This document shows positions 8,344 through 15,507 of a stretch of 41,873 nucleotides of DNA, in pieces (within the stretch, counting starts at the first letter, position 1; each line of letters begins with the position of its first letter). Both the position numbers and the translations under genes were made by a program. Source of the stretch: Methylibium sp035476815 (lineage in GTDB: Bacteria; Pseudomonadota; Gammaproteobacteria; Burkholderiales; Burkholderiaceae_C); contig DATILD010000049.1 in the NCBI GenBank assembly GCA_035476815.1, forward strand, positions 1-41,873, in the 5' to 3' direction. Under the pieces are notes generated by a model that did not search any database, had not been told where the DNA came from, and saw only the letters and a list, made by a program, of their open reading frames with translations.

Positions 8344-8469
8344 TCACGCGGCGACCAGCCACCCCGCGGTGTCGAACGCGCTGCTCATCGGCGGCAGCGC
8401 CACCGTGATCATGCCGGGTGTCGGCTTGACCGGCTTGGTCTCGCGCTTCACCTCGTCCTGGGCTTCCAT
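8344..8469 (-). CDS. Small ORF of 41 residues downstream of barstar gene, function unknown
   Basis: A 41-residue ORF starting 35 bases after the barstar stop and on the same strand. The ATG at 8469 is preceded by a good GGGAGAG ribosome site at proper spacing, the main reason to believe it is translated. The N-terminal half is charged (MEAQDEVKRETKPVKPTPG) and the C-terminal half is hydrophobic (MITVALPPMSS, then AFDTAGWLVAA). It has no cysteine and no normal signal peptide. I do not recognise the family. It may be a third gene of the ribonuclease-barstar unit, or an independent small protein. Confidence 0.55.
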   Translation of the reverse strand: MEAQDEVKRETKPVKPTPGMITVALPPMSSAFDTAGWLVAA

Positions 8470-8504
8470 CGCCCGCTCTCCCTGCCCGAATTCCGGGGAG
8501 CGGG

Positions 8505-8903
8505 CTACTGAAAAGAATAGAAGCACCTGAAGGGTATCTTTCGTTCCCCCCAGAAGTCGGCGGCGTCGCGGAACACGTCGAGCAGCTGCTCGCGGGCCTC
8601 CCGGTCGAAGCGCGGGTTGTCGGGCAACTGCTCCAGCACCACCACGAAGCCCGGTTGGTTGCCCGACTTGTGGACCAGGTCGGTCATGCAGTCGAACAGG
8701 GCATCGAGGTTCTTGCCGAAATGCGGCGGGAACAGGAAGGCCTCGGCGATCCCTTCCATCACGTCCTGCTTGGTCTGGGCGTTGCCCAGGTTCGCGTACA
8801 GGAAGTGCTGGCCGAGATCCTGGGCGGCGAGCTGCAAGTCCTCCACGCGGAATGCGCGGATGGCCTGCACGATGTTCGGACGGACGGTCTGCAACGGCAT
8901 CAT
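8505..8903 (-). CDS. Barstar family ribonuclease inhibitor
   Basis: A 132-residue cytoplasmic protein of the barstar family, which blocks the active site of barnase-type ribonucleases. The family core PPHFGKNLDALFDCMTDL is clear: Asp67 and Asp71 match the two acidic residues (Asp35 and Asp39 in Bacillus barstar) that contact the nuclease active site. The C-terminal part (NPRFDREAREQLLDVFRDA) is the usual last helix region. There are two adjacent ATG codons, at 8903 and 8900, with a GAGGGGG site upstream; I used the first. It lies 34 bases downstream of the ribonuclease gene on the same strand, so it is almost certainly its immunity partner. Confidence 0.88.
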   Translation of the reverse strand: MMPLQTVRPNIVQAIRAFRVEDLQLAAQDLGQHFLYANLGNAQTKQDVMEGIAEAFLFPPHFGKNLDALFDCMTDLVHKSGNQPGFVVVLEQLPDNPRFDREAREQLLDVFRDAADFWGERKIPFRCFYSFQ

Positions 8904-8937
8904 GATCGAGTCCCCCTCGTTTCCTGGTTCGGAGCAC

Positions 8938-9354
8938 TCACTGCGCGATGAGGCGGAAGCTCGCGTAGTGATCGTCGGTGTACCAGCAGGCCTCGGGCAG
9001 GGCGGGCTGGGGCCCGCCGCACACGATCCGCCGGGCCCCCCGATCGCGGGACCCTGGCGTGGGCACGGTGTATTCTCGATAGTGGCCCCGGGTCTGGCTC
9101 GGGAGCAAGCGCTCCCGGTTGCCGAACACGGTGCCGTCCTTCGAGTAAGGGAAGGGCCCGCCGGACCGGATGGTCCGATGGGTCTGCTGGGCCTCCGCCG
9201 GCAAGGCCGACAGTGCGACGACCTGGTCCTGCAATGGCCGCCGGGCCTCGGCCCCCGGTCCCAGCGCAGCCACCGAAACGGCGGCTGCCGACACCAGGGC
9301 CACTGCCCACCAACGCCAACCAGACTGCCGCAAAGACGGACCGGTCCAGCGCAC
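8938..9354 (-). CDS. Secreted guanyl-preferring ribonuclease (RNase Sa/barnase/N1-T1 family)
   Basis: A 138-residue exported endoribonuclease. The N-terminus (about 1-36) is a signal peptide or anchor with WAVALVSAAAVSVAAL. The mature part resembles RNase Sa closely: LPAEAQQTHRTIRSGGPFPY, DGTVFGNRERLLP, YREYTVPTPG, RRIVCGG and YTDDHYASFRLI. The catalytic residues of the family are all present: Glu94 as base, Arg109 (or Arg108) for phosphate binding and His129 as acid. Enzymes of this family cleave single-stranded RNA, mostly after G. The start is a GTG with AGGGAT upstream. The barstar gene follows. No T6SS, CDI or PAAR delivery domain is attached, so ordinary Sec export is inferred. Confidence 0.9.
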   Translation of the reverse strand: MRWTGPSLRQSGWRWWAVALVSAAAVSVAALGPGAEARRPLQDQVVALSALPAEAQQTHRTIRSGGPFPYSKDGTVFGNRERLLPSQTRGHYREYTVPTPGSRDRGARRIVCGGPQPALPEACWYTDDHYASFRLIAQ

Positions 9355-9479
9355 GGGTTATCCCTAAATTTCGAAGCCCGAATGGTACCGAAACCCCCCC
9401 GAAACCTCAAGGGGCTGCCTCAATTTTCAGCAGCAAACCGAGGGCTATTCGACATAGTTGGCGTGTGCTAACTCTAATA
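9355..9479 (-). promoter_or_regulatory. AT-rich upstream region of the ribonuclease gene
   Basis: This region between the maeB terminator and the RNase start is much less GC-rich than the rest of the window: bases 9421-9480 are only about 43% G+C. It must carry the RNase promoter, because the maeB transcript ends into it. A run of seven G on the coding strand (9394-9400) lies 40 bases before the start. I could not fix a -35/-10 pair. Confidence 0.4.
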
Positions 9480-9505
9480 AAAAGCCACGCCGAAGCGTGG
9501 CTTTT
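9480..9505 (-). terminator. Intrinsic terminator of maeB
   Basis: An 11-bp perfect stem (AAAAGCCACGC / GCGTGGCTTTT) with a four-base loop, read on the minus strand and followed by a T-rich TTTTTATTA. It lies about 20 bases after the maeB stop. It is one of only two classical T-tract terminators in the window. Confidence 0.88.
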
Positions 9506-9525
9506 GCGTGCAACCCAGTGATTGT

Positions 9526-11820
9526 TCAGCGAATGGCGTTGGCGTCCGCGACGGTCAGGGCGGTCAGGTTGACGATCCGGCGCACGGTCGCCGATGGCGT
9601 CAGGATGTGCACCGGCTTGGCCGCCCCCAGCAGCACCGGTCCGATCGCGATGCCGCCGCCCGCGGTGGTTTTCAACAGGTTGTACGCAATGTTGGCGGCG
9701 TCGATGTTGGGCAGCACGAGCAGGTTGGCCTCGCCGCTGAGGGTGCCGTCGGTCACCTGAGCGTTGCGCTGGACCGGGTCCAGGGCGGTGTCGCCGTGCA
9801 TCTCGCCGTCGACCTCCAGCCAGGGCGCCTGCGCCCGCACCAGCGCCAGCGCCTCGCGCATCTTCACCGCCGAGGGCTGGTTGCTGGAGCCGAAGTTGGA
9901 GTGGCTCAGCAGCGCCGCCTTCGGCACCAGGCCGAAGCGCTTCATCTCCTCGGCCGCCATCACCGTGATCTCGGCAACCTGCTCGGCCGTCGGGTCGTAG
10001 TTGATGTGGGTGTCGACCAGCATCACCTGGCGGCCGGGCAGGATCAGGCCGTTCATGCAGGCGTAGGTGTTCGTACCGGGGCGCCGGCCGATGACCTGGT
10101 CGATGAAGGCCAGGTGCATCGCCGTCGTGCCCCAGGTGCCGCACAGCATGCCGTCGACCTCGCCCTTGTGCAGCAGCATGGTGCCGATCAGCGTGAGGCG
10201 GCGGCGCATCTCGATCTTGGCGAACTGCTGGGTCACGCCCCGGCGCGCCATCAGGCGGTGGTAGGTCTGCCAGTAGTCGCGGTAGCGGTGGTCGTTCTCG
10301 GTGTTGACGACGTCGTAGTCGCGACCGGCCTCCAGCCGCAGGCCGAAGCGCTCGCAGCGCTGCGCGATCACCGCCGGGCGGCCGATCAGCGTCGGCCGCG
10401 CCAGGCCTTCGTCAATGACCACCTGCACGGCGCGCAGCACGCGCTCCTCCTCGCCCTCGCAGTAGACGACGCGGTTGTTCTTCGCCCGCTTGGCGACGTT
10501 GAAGATCGGCTTCATCGTCGTGCCGGAGGCGTAGACGAAGGTCTGCAGCTTCTCGCGGTAGGCGTCGAGGTCCTTGACCGGCCGCGTCGCCACGCCCGAC
10601 TCGGCGGCGGCGCGGGCCACCGCGGGCGCGATCTTCATCATCAGCCGCGGGTCGAAGGGCTTGGGGATCAGGTACTCGGAGCCGAAGGACAGGGTGGCGC
10701 CGGCGTAGGCGGCGGCCACCACCTCGCTCTGCTCGGCCTGGGCCAGCTCGGCGATCGCGTGCACCGCGGCGATCTCCATCTCCACCGTGATCGTCGTCGC
10801 GCCGCTGTCGAGCGCGCCGCGGAAGATGTAGGGGAAGCACAGGACGTTGTTGACCTGGTTCGGGTAGTCGGTGCGGCCGGTGGCCATGATCGCGTCGTCG
10901 CGCACCGCCTTCACGTCCTCGGGCAGGATCTCCGGGTTGGGGTTGGCGAGGGCGAAGATCAGCGGGTTCTTCGCCATCTTCGCGACCATCTCCTTCTTCA
11001 GCACGCCGCCGGCCGACAGCCCGAGGAAGATGTCGGCCCCGGCGATCGCCTCGGCCAGCGTGCGCTGCGAGGTCGGCTGCGCGAACTCGGCCTTGTCCGG
11101 GTCCATCAGCTCGGTGCGGCCCTGGTAGACGACGCCGGCCAGGTCGGTGACCCAGATGTTCTCGCGCGGCAGGCCGAGCTTGACCAGCAGCCCCAGGCAG
11201 GCCAGCGCGGCGGCGCCGGCGCCGGAGGTGACCAGCTTGACCTCCTTGATGTCCTTGCCGACCACCTTCAGGCCGTTGAGCGTGGCCGCGCCGACGACGA
11301 TCGCGGTGCCGTGCTGGTCGTCGTGGAAGACCGGAATCTTCATGCGCGCGCGCAGCGCGCGCTCGACGTAGAAGCAGTCCGGTGCCTTGATGTCCTCGAG
11401 GTTGATGCCGCCGAAGGTCGGCTCCAGCGCGGCGATGCAGTCGATCAGCTTGTCGAGGTTGTTCTCGGCCAGCTCGATGTCGAACACGTCGATGCCGGCG
11501 AATTTCTTGAACAGGACCGCCTTGCCCTCCATCACCGGCTTGGCCGCCAGCGGGCCGATGTCGCCCAGGCCCAGCACGGCGGTCCCGTTGGTGACCACCG
11601 CGACCAGGTTGCCGCGCGAGGTGTAGCGGAAGGCGTTGGCCGGGTCGGCGACGATCTCCTCGCAGGCTGCCGCCACGCCGGGCGAATAGGCCAGCGCCAG
11701 ATCATGCTGGTTGATCAGTTGCTTGGTCGCGGCGATCGCGACCTTGCCGGGCGTCGGGAACTCGTGGTACTCGAGCGCCGCCTGGCGCAGTTCGGCAGTC
11801 TTTTCGGCAGGGGTGGGCAT
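9526..11820 (-). CDS. maeB: NADP-dependent malic enzyme with C-terminal phosphotransacetylase-like domain
   Basis: MaeB decarboxylates malate to pyruvate and CO2 with reduction of NADP, feeding pyruvate and NADPH during growth on C4 acids. The 764-residue length is that of the long bacterial type. The N-terminal malic enzyme part (about 1-430) shows YHEFPTPGKVAIAATK, LALAYSPGVAAACEEI, NGTAVLGLGDIGPLAAKPVM, FHDDQHGTAIVVGAATLNGL and LVTSGAGAAALACL. The C-terminal phosphotransacetylase-like domain (about 440-764) is thought to be regulatory rather than catalytic. The ATG at 11820 has GGAAG upstream. It is divergent from a two-component system that may sense C4-dicarboxylates. Confidence 0.95.
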   Translation of the reverse strand: MPTPAEKTAELRQAALEYHEFPTPGKVAIAATKQLINQHDLALAYSPGVAAACEEIVADPANAFRYTSRGNLVAVVTNGTAVLGLGDIGPLAAKPVMEGKAVLFKKFAGIDVFDIELAENNLDKLIDCIAALEPTFGGINLEDIKAPDCFYVERALRARMKIPVFHDDQHGTAIVVGAATLNGLKVVGKDIKEVKLVTSGAGAAALACLGLLVKLGLPRENIWVTDLAGVVYQGRTELMDPDKAEFAQPTSQRTLAEAIAGADIFLGLSAGGVLKKEMVAKMAKNPLIFALANPNPEILPEDVKAVRDDAIMATGRTDYPNQVNNVLCFPYIFRGALDSGATTITVEMEIAAVHAIAELAQAEQSEVVAAAYAGATLSFGSEYLIPKPFDPRLMMKIAPAVARAAAESGVATRPVKDLDAYREKLQTFVYASGTTMKPIFNVAKRAKNNRVVYCEGEEERVLRAVQVVIDEGLARPTLIGRPAVIAQRCERFGLRLEAGRDYDVVNTENDHRYRDYWQTYHRLMARRGVTQQFAKIEMRRRLTLIGTMLLHKGEVDGMLCGTWGTTAMHLAFIDQVIGRRPGTNTYACMNGLILPGRQVMLVDTHINYDPTAEQVAEITVMAAEEMKRFGLVPKAALLSHSNFGSSNQPSAVKMREALALVRAQAPWLEVDGEMHGDTALDPVQRNAQVTDGTLSGEANLLVLPNIDAANIAYNLLKTTAGGGIAIGPVLLGAAKPVHILTPSATVRRIVNLTALTVADANAIR

Positions 11821-12034
11821 GGTGTGCTTCCGTGGTGGCCGGCGGTCAGCGCCGCTTCGGGGCCCGTCGGGCAGCGCGTTCGCATCGGACGCGCCGCGGG
11901 GCATCGCGGCATTGTAGGAAGGCGCCGCTGCGCGGCCCGGTCCGCGCAGCGCGCAGTGTTTCAAGCGCCGGCGCTCGGCGCCATGCGCGAAACTGCGTAG
12001 CCCGCTCCCCGGTGCGGCGACCAACACTCGCGTC
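11821..12034. promoter_or_regulatory. Divergent intergenic region between maeB and the kinase gene
   Basis: This 214-base GC-rich spacer must hold both outward promoters. I see no clear -35/-10 pair and no long inverted repeat. If the kinase/regulator pair controls maeB, its site should be here. Confidence 0.35.
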
Positions 12035-14095
12035 ATGCCCGACCCCGCCGCCCCGCCTGCCGTGTCCGCCGTACGCTGGCGCCGGATACTGCCCTGGGCG
12101 CTGCTGGTCGCGCTGCTGGGCGTCGCGCAGACGCTGCTGCTGGCGCTGACCGTGCAGTACGAGCATGACCGCGAGCAGGAGCGCACCGAGATGGCGGCGG
12201 CCGCCGCCGCCGGCGACGTGCGCCAGCTGCTGGCGCGCAACCTGCAGAGCCTGCAGGCGCTGCTGTGGAACGATCCGCCGCTGCCGCAATGGCGCGCCGA
12301 CGCGGCCGATCTGCTGCACGCGCGCCGCGAGCTCGTGAGGCTCGAATGGCGTGGCGCCGGCCAGCGCATCGAGGAGGCGGTCGACTCGCCCTACCGGCCG
12401 CCGGTGTTCAGCGTGCTGCCGCGCAGCAGCTTGGCGGTCGACAGCGAGGCCGCCTGCGCCACCGCGATGCGGCTGGAGACGCCGACCTGGTCGCGCAGCT
12501 ACTTCGTGCCGCAGATCGGCGGGCTGGGGCTGGAGGTCATCGACGTCTGCCTGCCCACCGGCCGCGGGGTCGGCCCGCGCGGCGCGATGGCGGCGACGAT
12601 CGCGCTCGCCCAGGTGCTCGACGAGGCGGTCACCGCCGAGCTGGCGCGCAGCCACGAGCTCACCTTCGTCGAGGGCGACGGCACCCGCCTCGCGCGCGGC
12701 GGCCGCCCGCGCGGCGCCGGCGTGTTCGTCGCCGAGCGGCTGATCGATCTGCCCGGCACGACGCTGGTGCTGCGGCTCGACAGCGCCGGCCGCGCGCCGG
12801 GCATCGTTGCCAACCTGCCGGCCTCGCTGGTGCTGGGCCTGTCGCTGGCGCTGGCGGTGGTGGTCGCGCTGCTGGTGCGCGACGTGCGTCGCCGCGCCGC
12901 GGCCGAGCAGCGGCTCGCCGAGGAGCTGGCGCTGCGCCAGGCGATGGAGAACTCGCTCGTCACCGGTCTGCGCGCGCGCGACATGGCCGGCCGCATCACC
13001 TATGTCAACCCGGCGTTCTGCAGCATGGTCGGCTTCGCGCCCGAGCAGCTGATCGGCCAGACCACGCCACCCTACTGGCCGCCCGAGATGCGCGTGGCCT
13101 ACGAGGCGCGCCATGCGCAGCGCCTGGAGCGCGGCGTGCCGGCCCACGAGCAGCGCGAGGGCCACGAGACCACCTTCATGCGGGCCAACGGCGAGCGCTT
13201 CCCGGTGCTGATCTTCGAGGCGCCGCTGATCGGCACGGGCGGCGTGCAGAGCGGCTGGATGAGCGCGGTGCTCGACCTGACGCCGCAGAAGCGCGTCGAG
13301 GAGCTGTCGCGCCAGCAGCAGGAGCAGCTGCAGGCCACCGCGCGGCTGGCCACGGTCGGCGAGATGGCCTCGCTGCTCAGCCACGAGCTGAACCAGCCGC
13401 TGGCGGCGATCGCCAGCTACGCGAGCGGTTCGCTGAACCTGATGGCGCCGGCCGCGGCGCCCGACGCGCCGACGCTGGCGATGGTGCGCGAGGCCACCCA
13501 GCGCATCGCCGAGCAGGCCGAACGCGCCGGCCGCGTGATCAAGAGCGTGCACGACTTCGTGCGCCGCCGCGAACGCAGCCGCGACGAGATCGCCTGCGAG
13601 GAGCTGGTCGAGACCGTGCTGCCGCTGCTGCGGCTGCAGGCGCGCAAGAGCGCGGCGCTCATCGAGCTCGACCTCGGCGGCTCGGCGCTGCGCGTCGCCT
13701 GCGACCGCACGATGGTCGAGCAGGTGCTGCTCAACCTGACCCGCAACGCGATCCAGGCGATGGAGTCCATGCCGCCGGAGCGCCGCGTGCTGCAGATCAG
13801 TGCGCGCGCCGAGGGCGCCTGGGTGCGCATGAGCGTCACCGACCAGGGCCCGGGCATCGCGCCCGAGGTCGGTGCCAAGCTGTTCACGCCCTTCTTCACC
13901 ACCAAGGCCGAGGGCATGGGCCTGGGGCTGAGCCTGTGCCGCACGGTGATCGAGCAGCATGGCGGCGCGCTCGGCTACGAGCTGCGGCGCGACGCCCGGG
14001 GCGGCGTCACCGGCACGCGCTTCTCGTTCACGCTGCCGGCCGCCGCCGCGCAGCCCGCGACGTCCGAACCGGTCACGGCCGGCGCACGGCCATGA
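12035..14095 (+). CDS. Membrane sensor histidine kinase, DctS-like
   Basis: A 686-residue two-component kinase. Order of parts: TM1 (about 18-40), periplasmic sensor region (about 41-258, containing three Cys), TM2 (about 261-282), coiled linker, PAS domain (about 305-418, with RDMAGRITYVNPAFCSMVGF), HisKA domain with the phospho-acceptor His450 in LLSHELNQPLAAIASYASG, and an HATPase domain (N box NLTRNAIQAM, G1 DQGPGIAP, F box FTPFFTTK, G2 GMGLGLSL). The HELNQPLAAI type of H box, this layout and the FixJ-like partner fit the DctS/TtrS group. A C4-dicarboxylate signal is inferred only from the divergent malic enzyme gene. Confidence 0.88.
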   Translation: MPDPAAPPAVSAVRWRRILPWALLVALLGVAQTLLLALTVQYEHDREQERTEMAAAAAAGDVRQLLARNLQSLQALLWNDPPLPQWRADAADLLHARRELVRLEWRGAGQRIEEAVDSPYRPPVFSVLPRSSLAVDSEAACATAMRLETPTWSRSYFVPQIGGLGLEVIDVCLPTGRGVGPRGAMAATIALAQVLDEAVTAELARSHELTFVEGDGTRLARGGRPRGAGVFVAERLIDLPGTTLVLRLDSAGRAPGIVANLPASLVLGLSLALAVVVALLVRDVRRRAAAEQRLAEELALRQAMENSLVTGLRARDMAGRITYVNPAFCSMVGFAPEQLIGQTTPPYWPPEMRVAYEARHAQRLERGVPAHEQREGHETTFMRANGERFPVLIFEAPLIGTGGVQSGWMSAVLDLTPQKRVEELSRQQQEQLQATARLATVGEMASLLSHELNQPLAAIASYASGSLNLMAPAAAPDAPTLAMVREATQRIAEQAERAGRVIKSVHDFVRRRERSRDEIACEELVETVLPLLRLQARKSAALIELDLGGSALRVACDRTMVEQVLLNLTRNAIQAMESMPPERRVLQISARAEGAWVRMSVTDQGPGIAPEVGAKLFTPFFTTKAEGMGLGLSLCRTVIEQHGGALGYELRRDARGGVTGTRFSFTLPAAAAQPATSEPVTAGARP

Positions 14096-14748
14096 AGCCC
14101 GCCGCGCCGCCGCCGCTCGGCCTGCCGGTCGTCTACCTGGTCGACGACGAGTCGGTGGTGCGCGAGGCACTGGCCTGGCTGCTGCGCACGCGGCGGCTGC
14201 TGTCCGACGCTTTCGAGTCGGGCGAAGCCTTCGAGGCCATGCTCGAGGCGCGCGCCGACAGCCTGCGCGGCGCGCCGTCCTGCCTGCTGCTGGACATGCG
14301 CATGCCCGGCGGGATGAGCGGCCTGCAGCTGTTCGACAAGCTGGTCGGGCGCGGGCTGACGCAGGTGCTGCCGGTGATCTTTCTCAGCGGCCATGGCGAC
14401 GTGCCGACCGCGGTGTCGGCGATCCAGCGCGGTGCCTTCGACTTCGTCGAGAAGCCCTTCTCCGACAACGCGCTGGTCGACCGCATCGAGCGCGCGCTGG
14501 GCGCGAGCCGGGCCGCGCTGGAGCGCTTGCGCGAGCGCGAGCTGGTGCGCCAGCGCGTCGCCGAACTCACCGAGCGCGAGCGCGAGGTGATGCAGCTCGT
14601 CATCGACGGCCGGCCCAACAAGCTGATCGCCGACGCGCTGGCGATCAGCGTGCGCACGGTCGAGGTCCACCGCGCGCGCGTGTTCGACAAGATGGGCGTC
14701 AAGTCGGCCGTCGAGCTCGCCAACGTGCTGCGCGAGCCGGGCGGCTGA
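14092..14748 (+). CDS. FixJ/NarL-type response regulator, DctR-like
   Basis: A 218-residue regulator whose ATG overlaps the kinase stop as ATGA, so the two are translationally coupled. The receiver domain (about 10-135) has the acidic pocket LVDDE, phospho-acceptor Asp68 in CLLLDMRMPG, Ser99 in IFLSGHGD and Lys121 in FVEKPF. The C-terminal LuxR-type helix-turn-helix (about 155-215) reads LTEREREVMQLVIDGRPNK and SVRTVEVHRARVFDKMG. It should bind DNA as a dimer when phosphorylated. The receiver carries a small insert (LEARADSLRGAP) before the phosphorylation site. It may control maeB or C4-dicarboxylate uptake; that is inference. Confidence 0.9.
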   Translation: MKPAAPPPLGLPVVYLVDDESVVREALAWLLRTRRLLSDAFESGEAFEAMLEARADSLRGAPSCLLLDMRMPGGMSGLQLFDKLVGRGLTQVLPVIFLSGHGDVPTAVSAIQRGAFDFVEKPFSDNALVDRIERALGASRAALERLRERELVRQRVAELTEREREVMQLVIDGRPNKLIADALAISVRTVEVHRARVFDKMGVKSAVELANVLREPGG

Positions 14749-14757
14749 GCCGGCTCA
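14746..14757. repeat. 12-bp palindrome TGAGCCGGCTCA holding both stop codons
   Basis: The stop codon of the response regulator and the stop codon of the convergent gene are the two ends of a perfect palindrome, TGAGCCGGCTCA. The same 12-mer occurs at 41503-41514 in another convergent pair. Confidence 0.9.
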
Positions 14758-15213
14758 AAAGGTCACGAACAGGCAGCGGTCGTCCATCACCCCCAGCTCG
14801 GTGCCGGCGCCGCTGACGAACCAGTAGGGCCGCACGGTGTGGCGGCCCGGCGGCACGGTGACCACCGCCAGCGTGCTGCGCGACTGGTAGTACTGCACGG
14901 CGTTCGCCAGGTTCTGCGGCCCGAGATAGATCGGCGCGGCGCCGCCGATCGAGAAACCGAGGCGCACCTCGGCGTCCGGCGGCACGCCGGTGTCGGCCGC
15001 GAAGTGGAGATAGGCCTTCTTGTCCACCGTGCCGGTGTTGTTGAGCGTGACGCCGATGCCGGTGATCGGCCGCCAGCCCTGGGCCGGGGTGTTGCTGATG
15101 AGGTTGGCGCCGCCGCCACCATCGACCGAACACGAGGCGCGGGTCACCTGGGCCGCGTGGACTCCGCCGGCGCAGGCGAGCGCCAGCAGGAGGATGCACT
15201 TGAACTTCGACAT
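14755..15213 (-). CDS. Small secreted protein of unknown function
   Basis: A 152-residue protein with a clear signal peptide (about 1-20, MSKFKCILLLALACAGGVHA). The mature part is rich in beta-prone, Thr/Gly-containing stretches (LNNTGTVDKKAYLHFAAD, VRLGFSIGGAAPIYLG, VVTVPPGRHTVRPYW) and has two cysteines, in RASCSVDGG near the start and DDRCLFVTF at the end, which could join the two termini by a disulfide. I do not recognise the family. The ATG at 15213 has GGAGCAG upstream. It converges on the response regulator with six bases between the stop codons and is divergent from the polyene-type operon. It could be a periplasmic or secreted beta-sandwich protein. Confidence 0.75.
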   Translation of the reverse strand: MSKFKCILLLALACAGGVHAAQVTRASCSVDGGGGANLISNTPAQGWRPITGIGVTLNNTGTVDKKAYLHFAADTGVPPDAEVRLGFSIGGAAPIYLGPQNLANAVQYYQSRSTLAVVTVPPGRHTVRPYWFVSGAGTELGVMDDRCLFVTF

Positions 15214-15310
15214 GGTTCTGCTCCGTCGGGGACTGTTGAGGTTCGCGGGCCCCGCTCCCCTGCCGTGGGCACCGCAGCGGCACTGAGACCGGGTGACGCC
15301 ATGCTAGGAA

Positions 15311-15332
15311 GCGGGCGTTAGGCGGGCGTTAG
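15311..15332. repeat. Two tandem 11-bp repeats GCGGGCGTTAG
   Basis: GCGGGCGTTAG occurs twice in direct contact, at 15311-15321 and 15322-15332. A period of 11 bases places both copies on the same face of the helix, the layout used by OmpR/PhoB-type activators and similar dimers. It lies about 175-197 bases before the first operon start codon. Confidence 0.85.
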
Positions 15333-15425
15333 GGAGCGGTGCGTGCCGCGCCTGTTCGGGGTCGTCTTGCCGCGGCCGCGGCGCGAGGTCCTGACATGGG
15401 CCCGACGTAGAATCCGCCGCGCGTT

Positions 15426-15452
15426 CGGCGAGCCCGTCGAGGCGGCTCGCCG
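15426..15452 (+). other. 9-bp-stem hairpin in the operon leader
   Basis: CGGCGAGCC (15426-15434) and GGCTCGCCG (15444-15452) form a perfect 9-bp stem with a nine-base loop, 55 bases before the lipoprotein start codon. It could shape the 5' leader of the mRNA or attenuate it. No T run follows. Confidence 0.5.
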
Positions 15453-15507
15453 CTGGTGTCAGGCGACCGGAACGCGTCGACAACGATTGCAATCACAGGG
15501 AGGAATC

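Larger units (their letters stand above)
15214..15507 (+). promoter_or_regulatory. Leader region of the polyene-type operon
   Basis: These 294 bases separate the secreted-protein gene from the first gene of the 14-gene operon and must hold the operon promoter. They contain two 11-bp direct repeats (15311-15332) and a hairpin (15426-15452), listed separately, and a TAGAAT that could be a -10 at 15408. I see no matching -35 at proper spacing. Confidence 0.45.

Noticed and set aside
9508..12000. 830-codon open frame on the plus strand opposite maeB
   Set aside because: It mirrors maeB codons and gives a low-complexity His/Arg/Val/Asp-rich protein with no family features.
11846..14170. 774-codon open frame opposite the histidine kinase
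   Set aside because: Antisense shadow of a well-supported gene with complete kinase motifs.
15391..15413. CTGACA ... TAGAAT as a sigma-70 promoter for the polyene operon
   Set aside because: The spacing is only 11 bases, too short for a normal -35/-10 pair.
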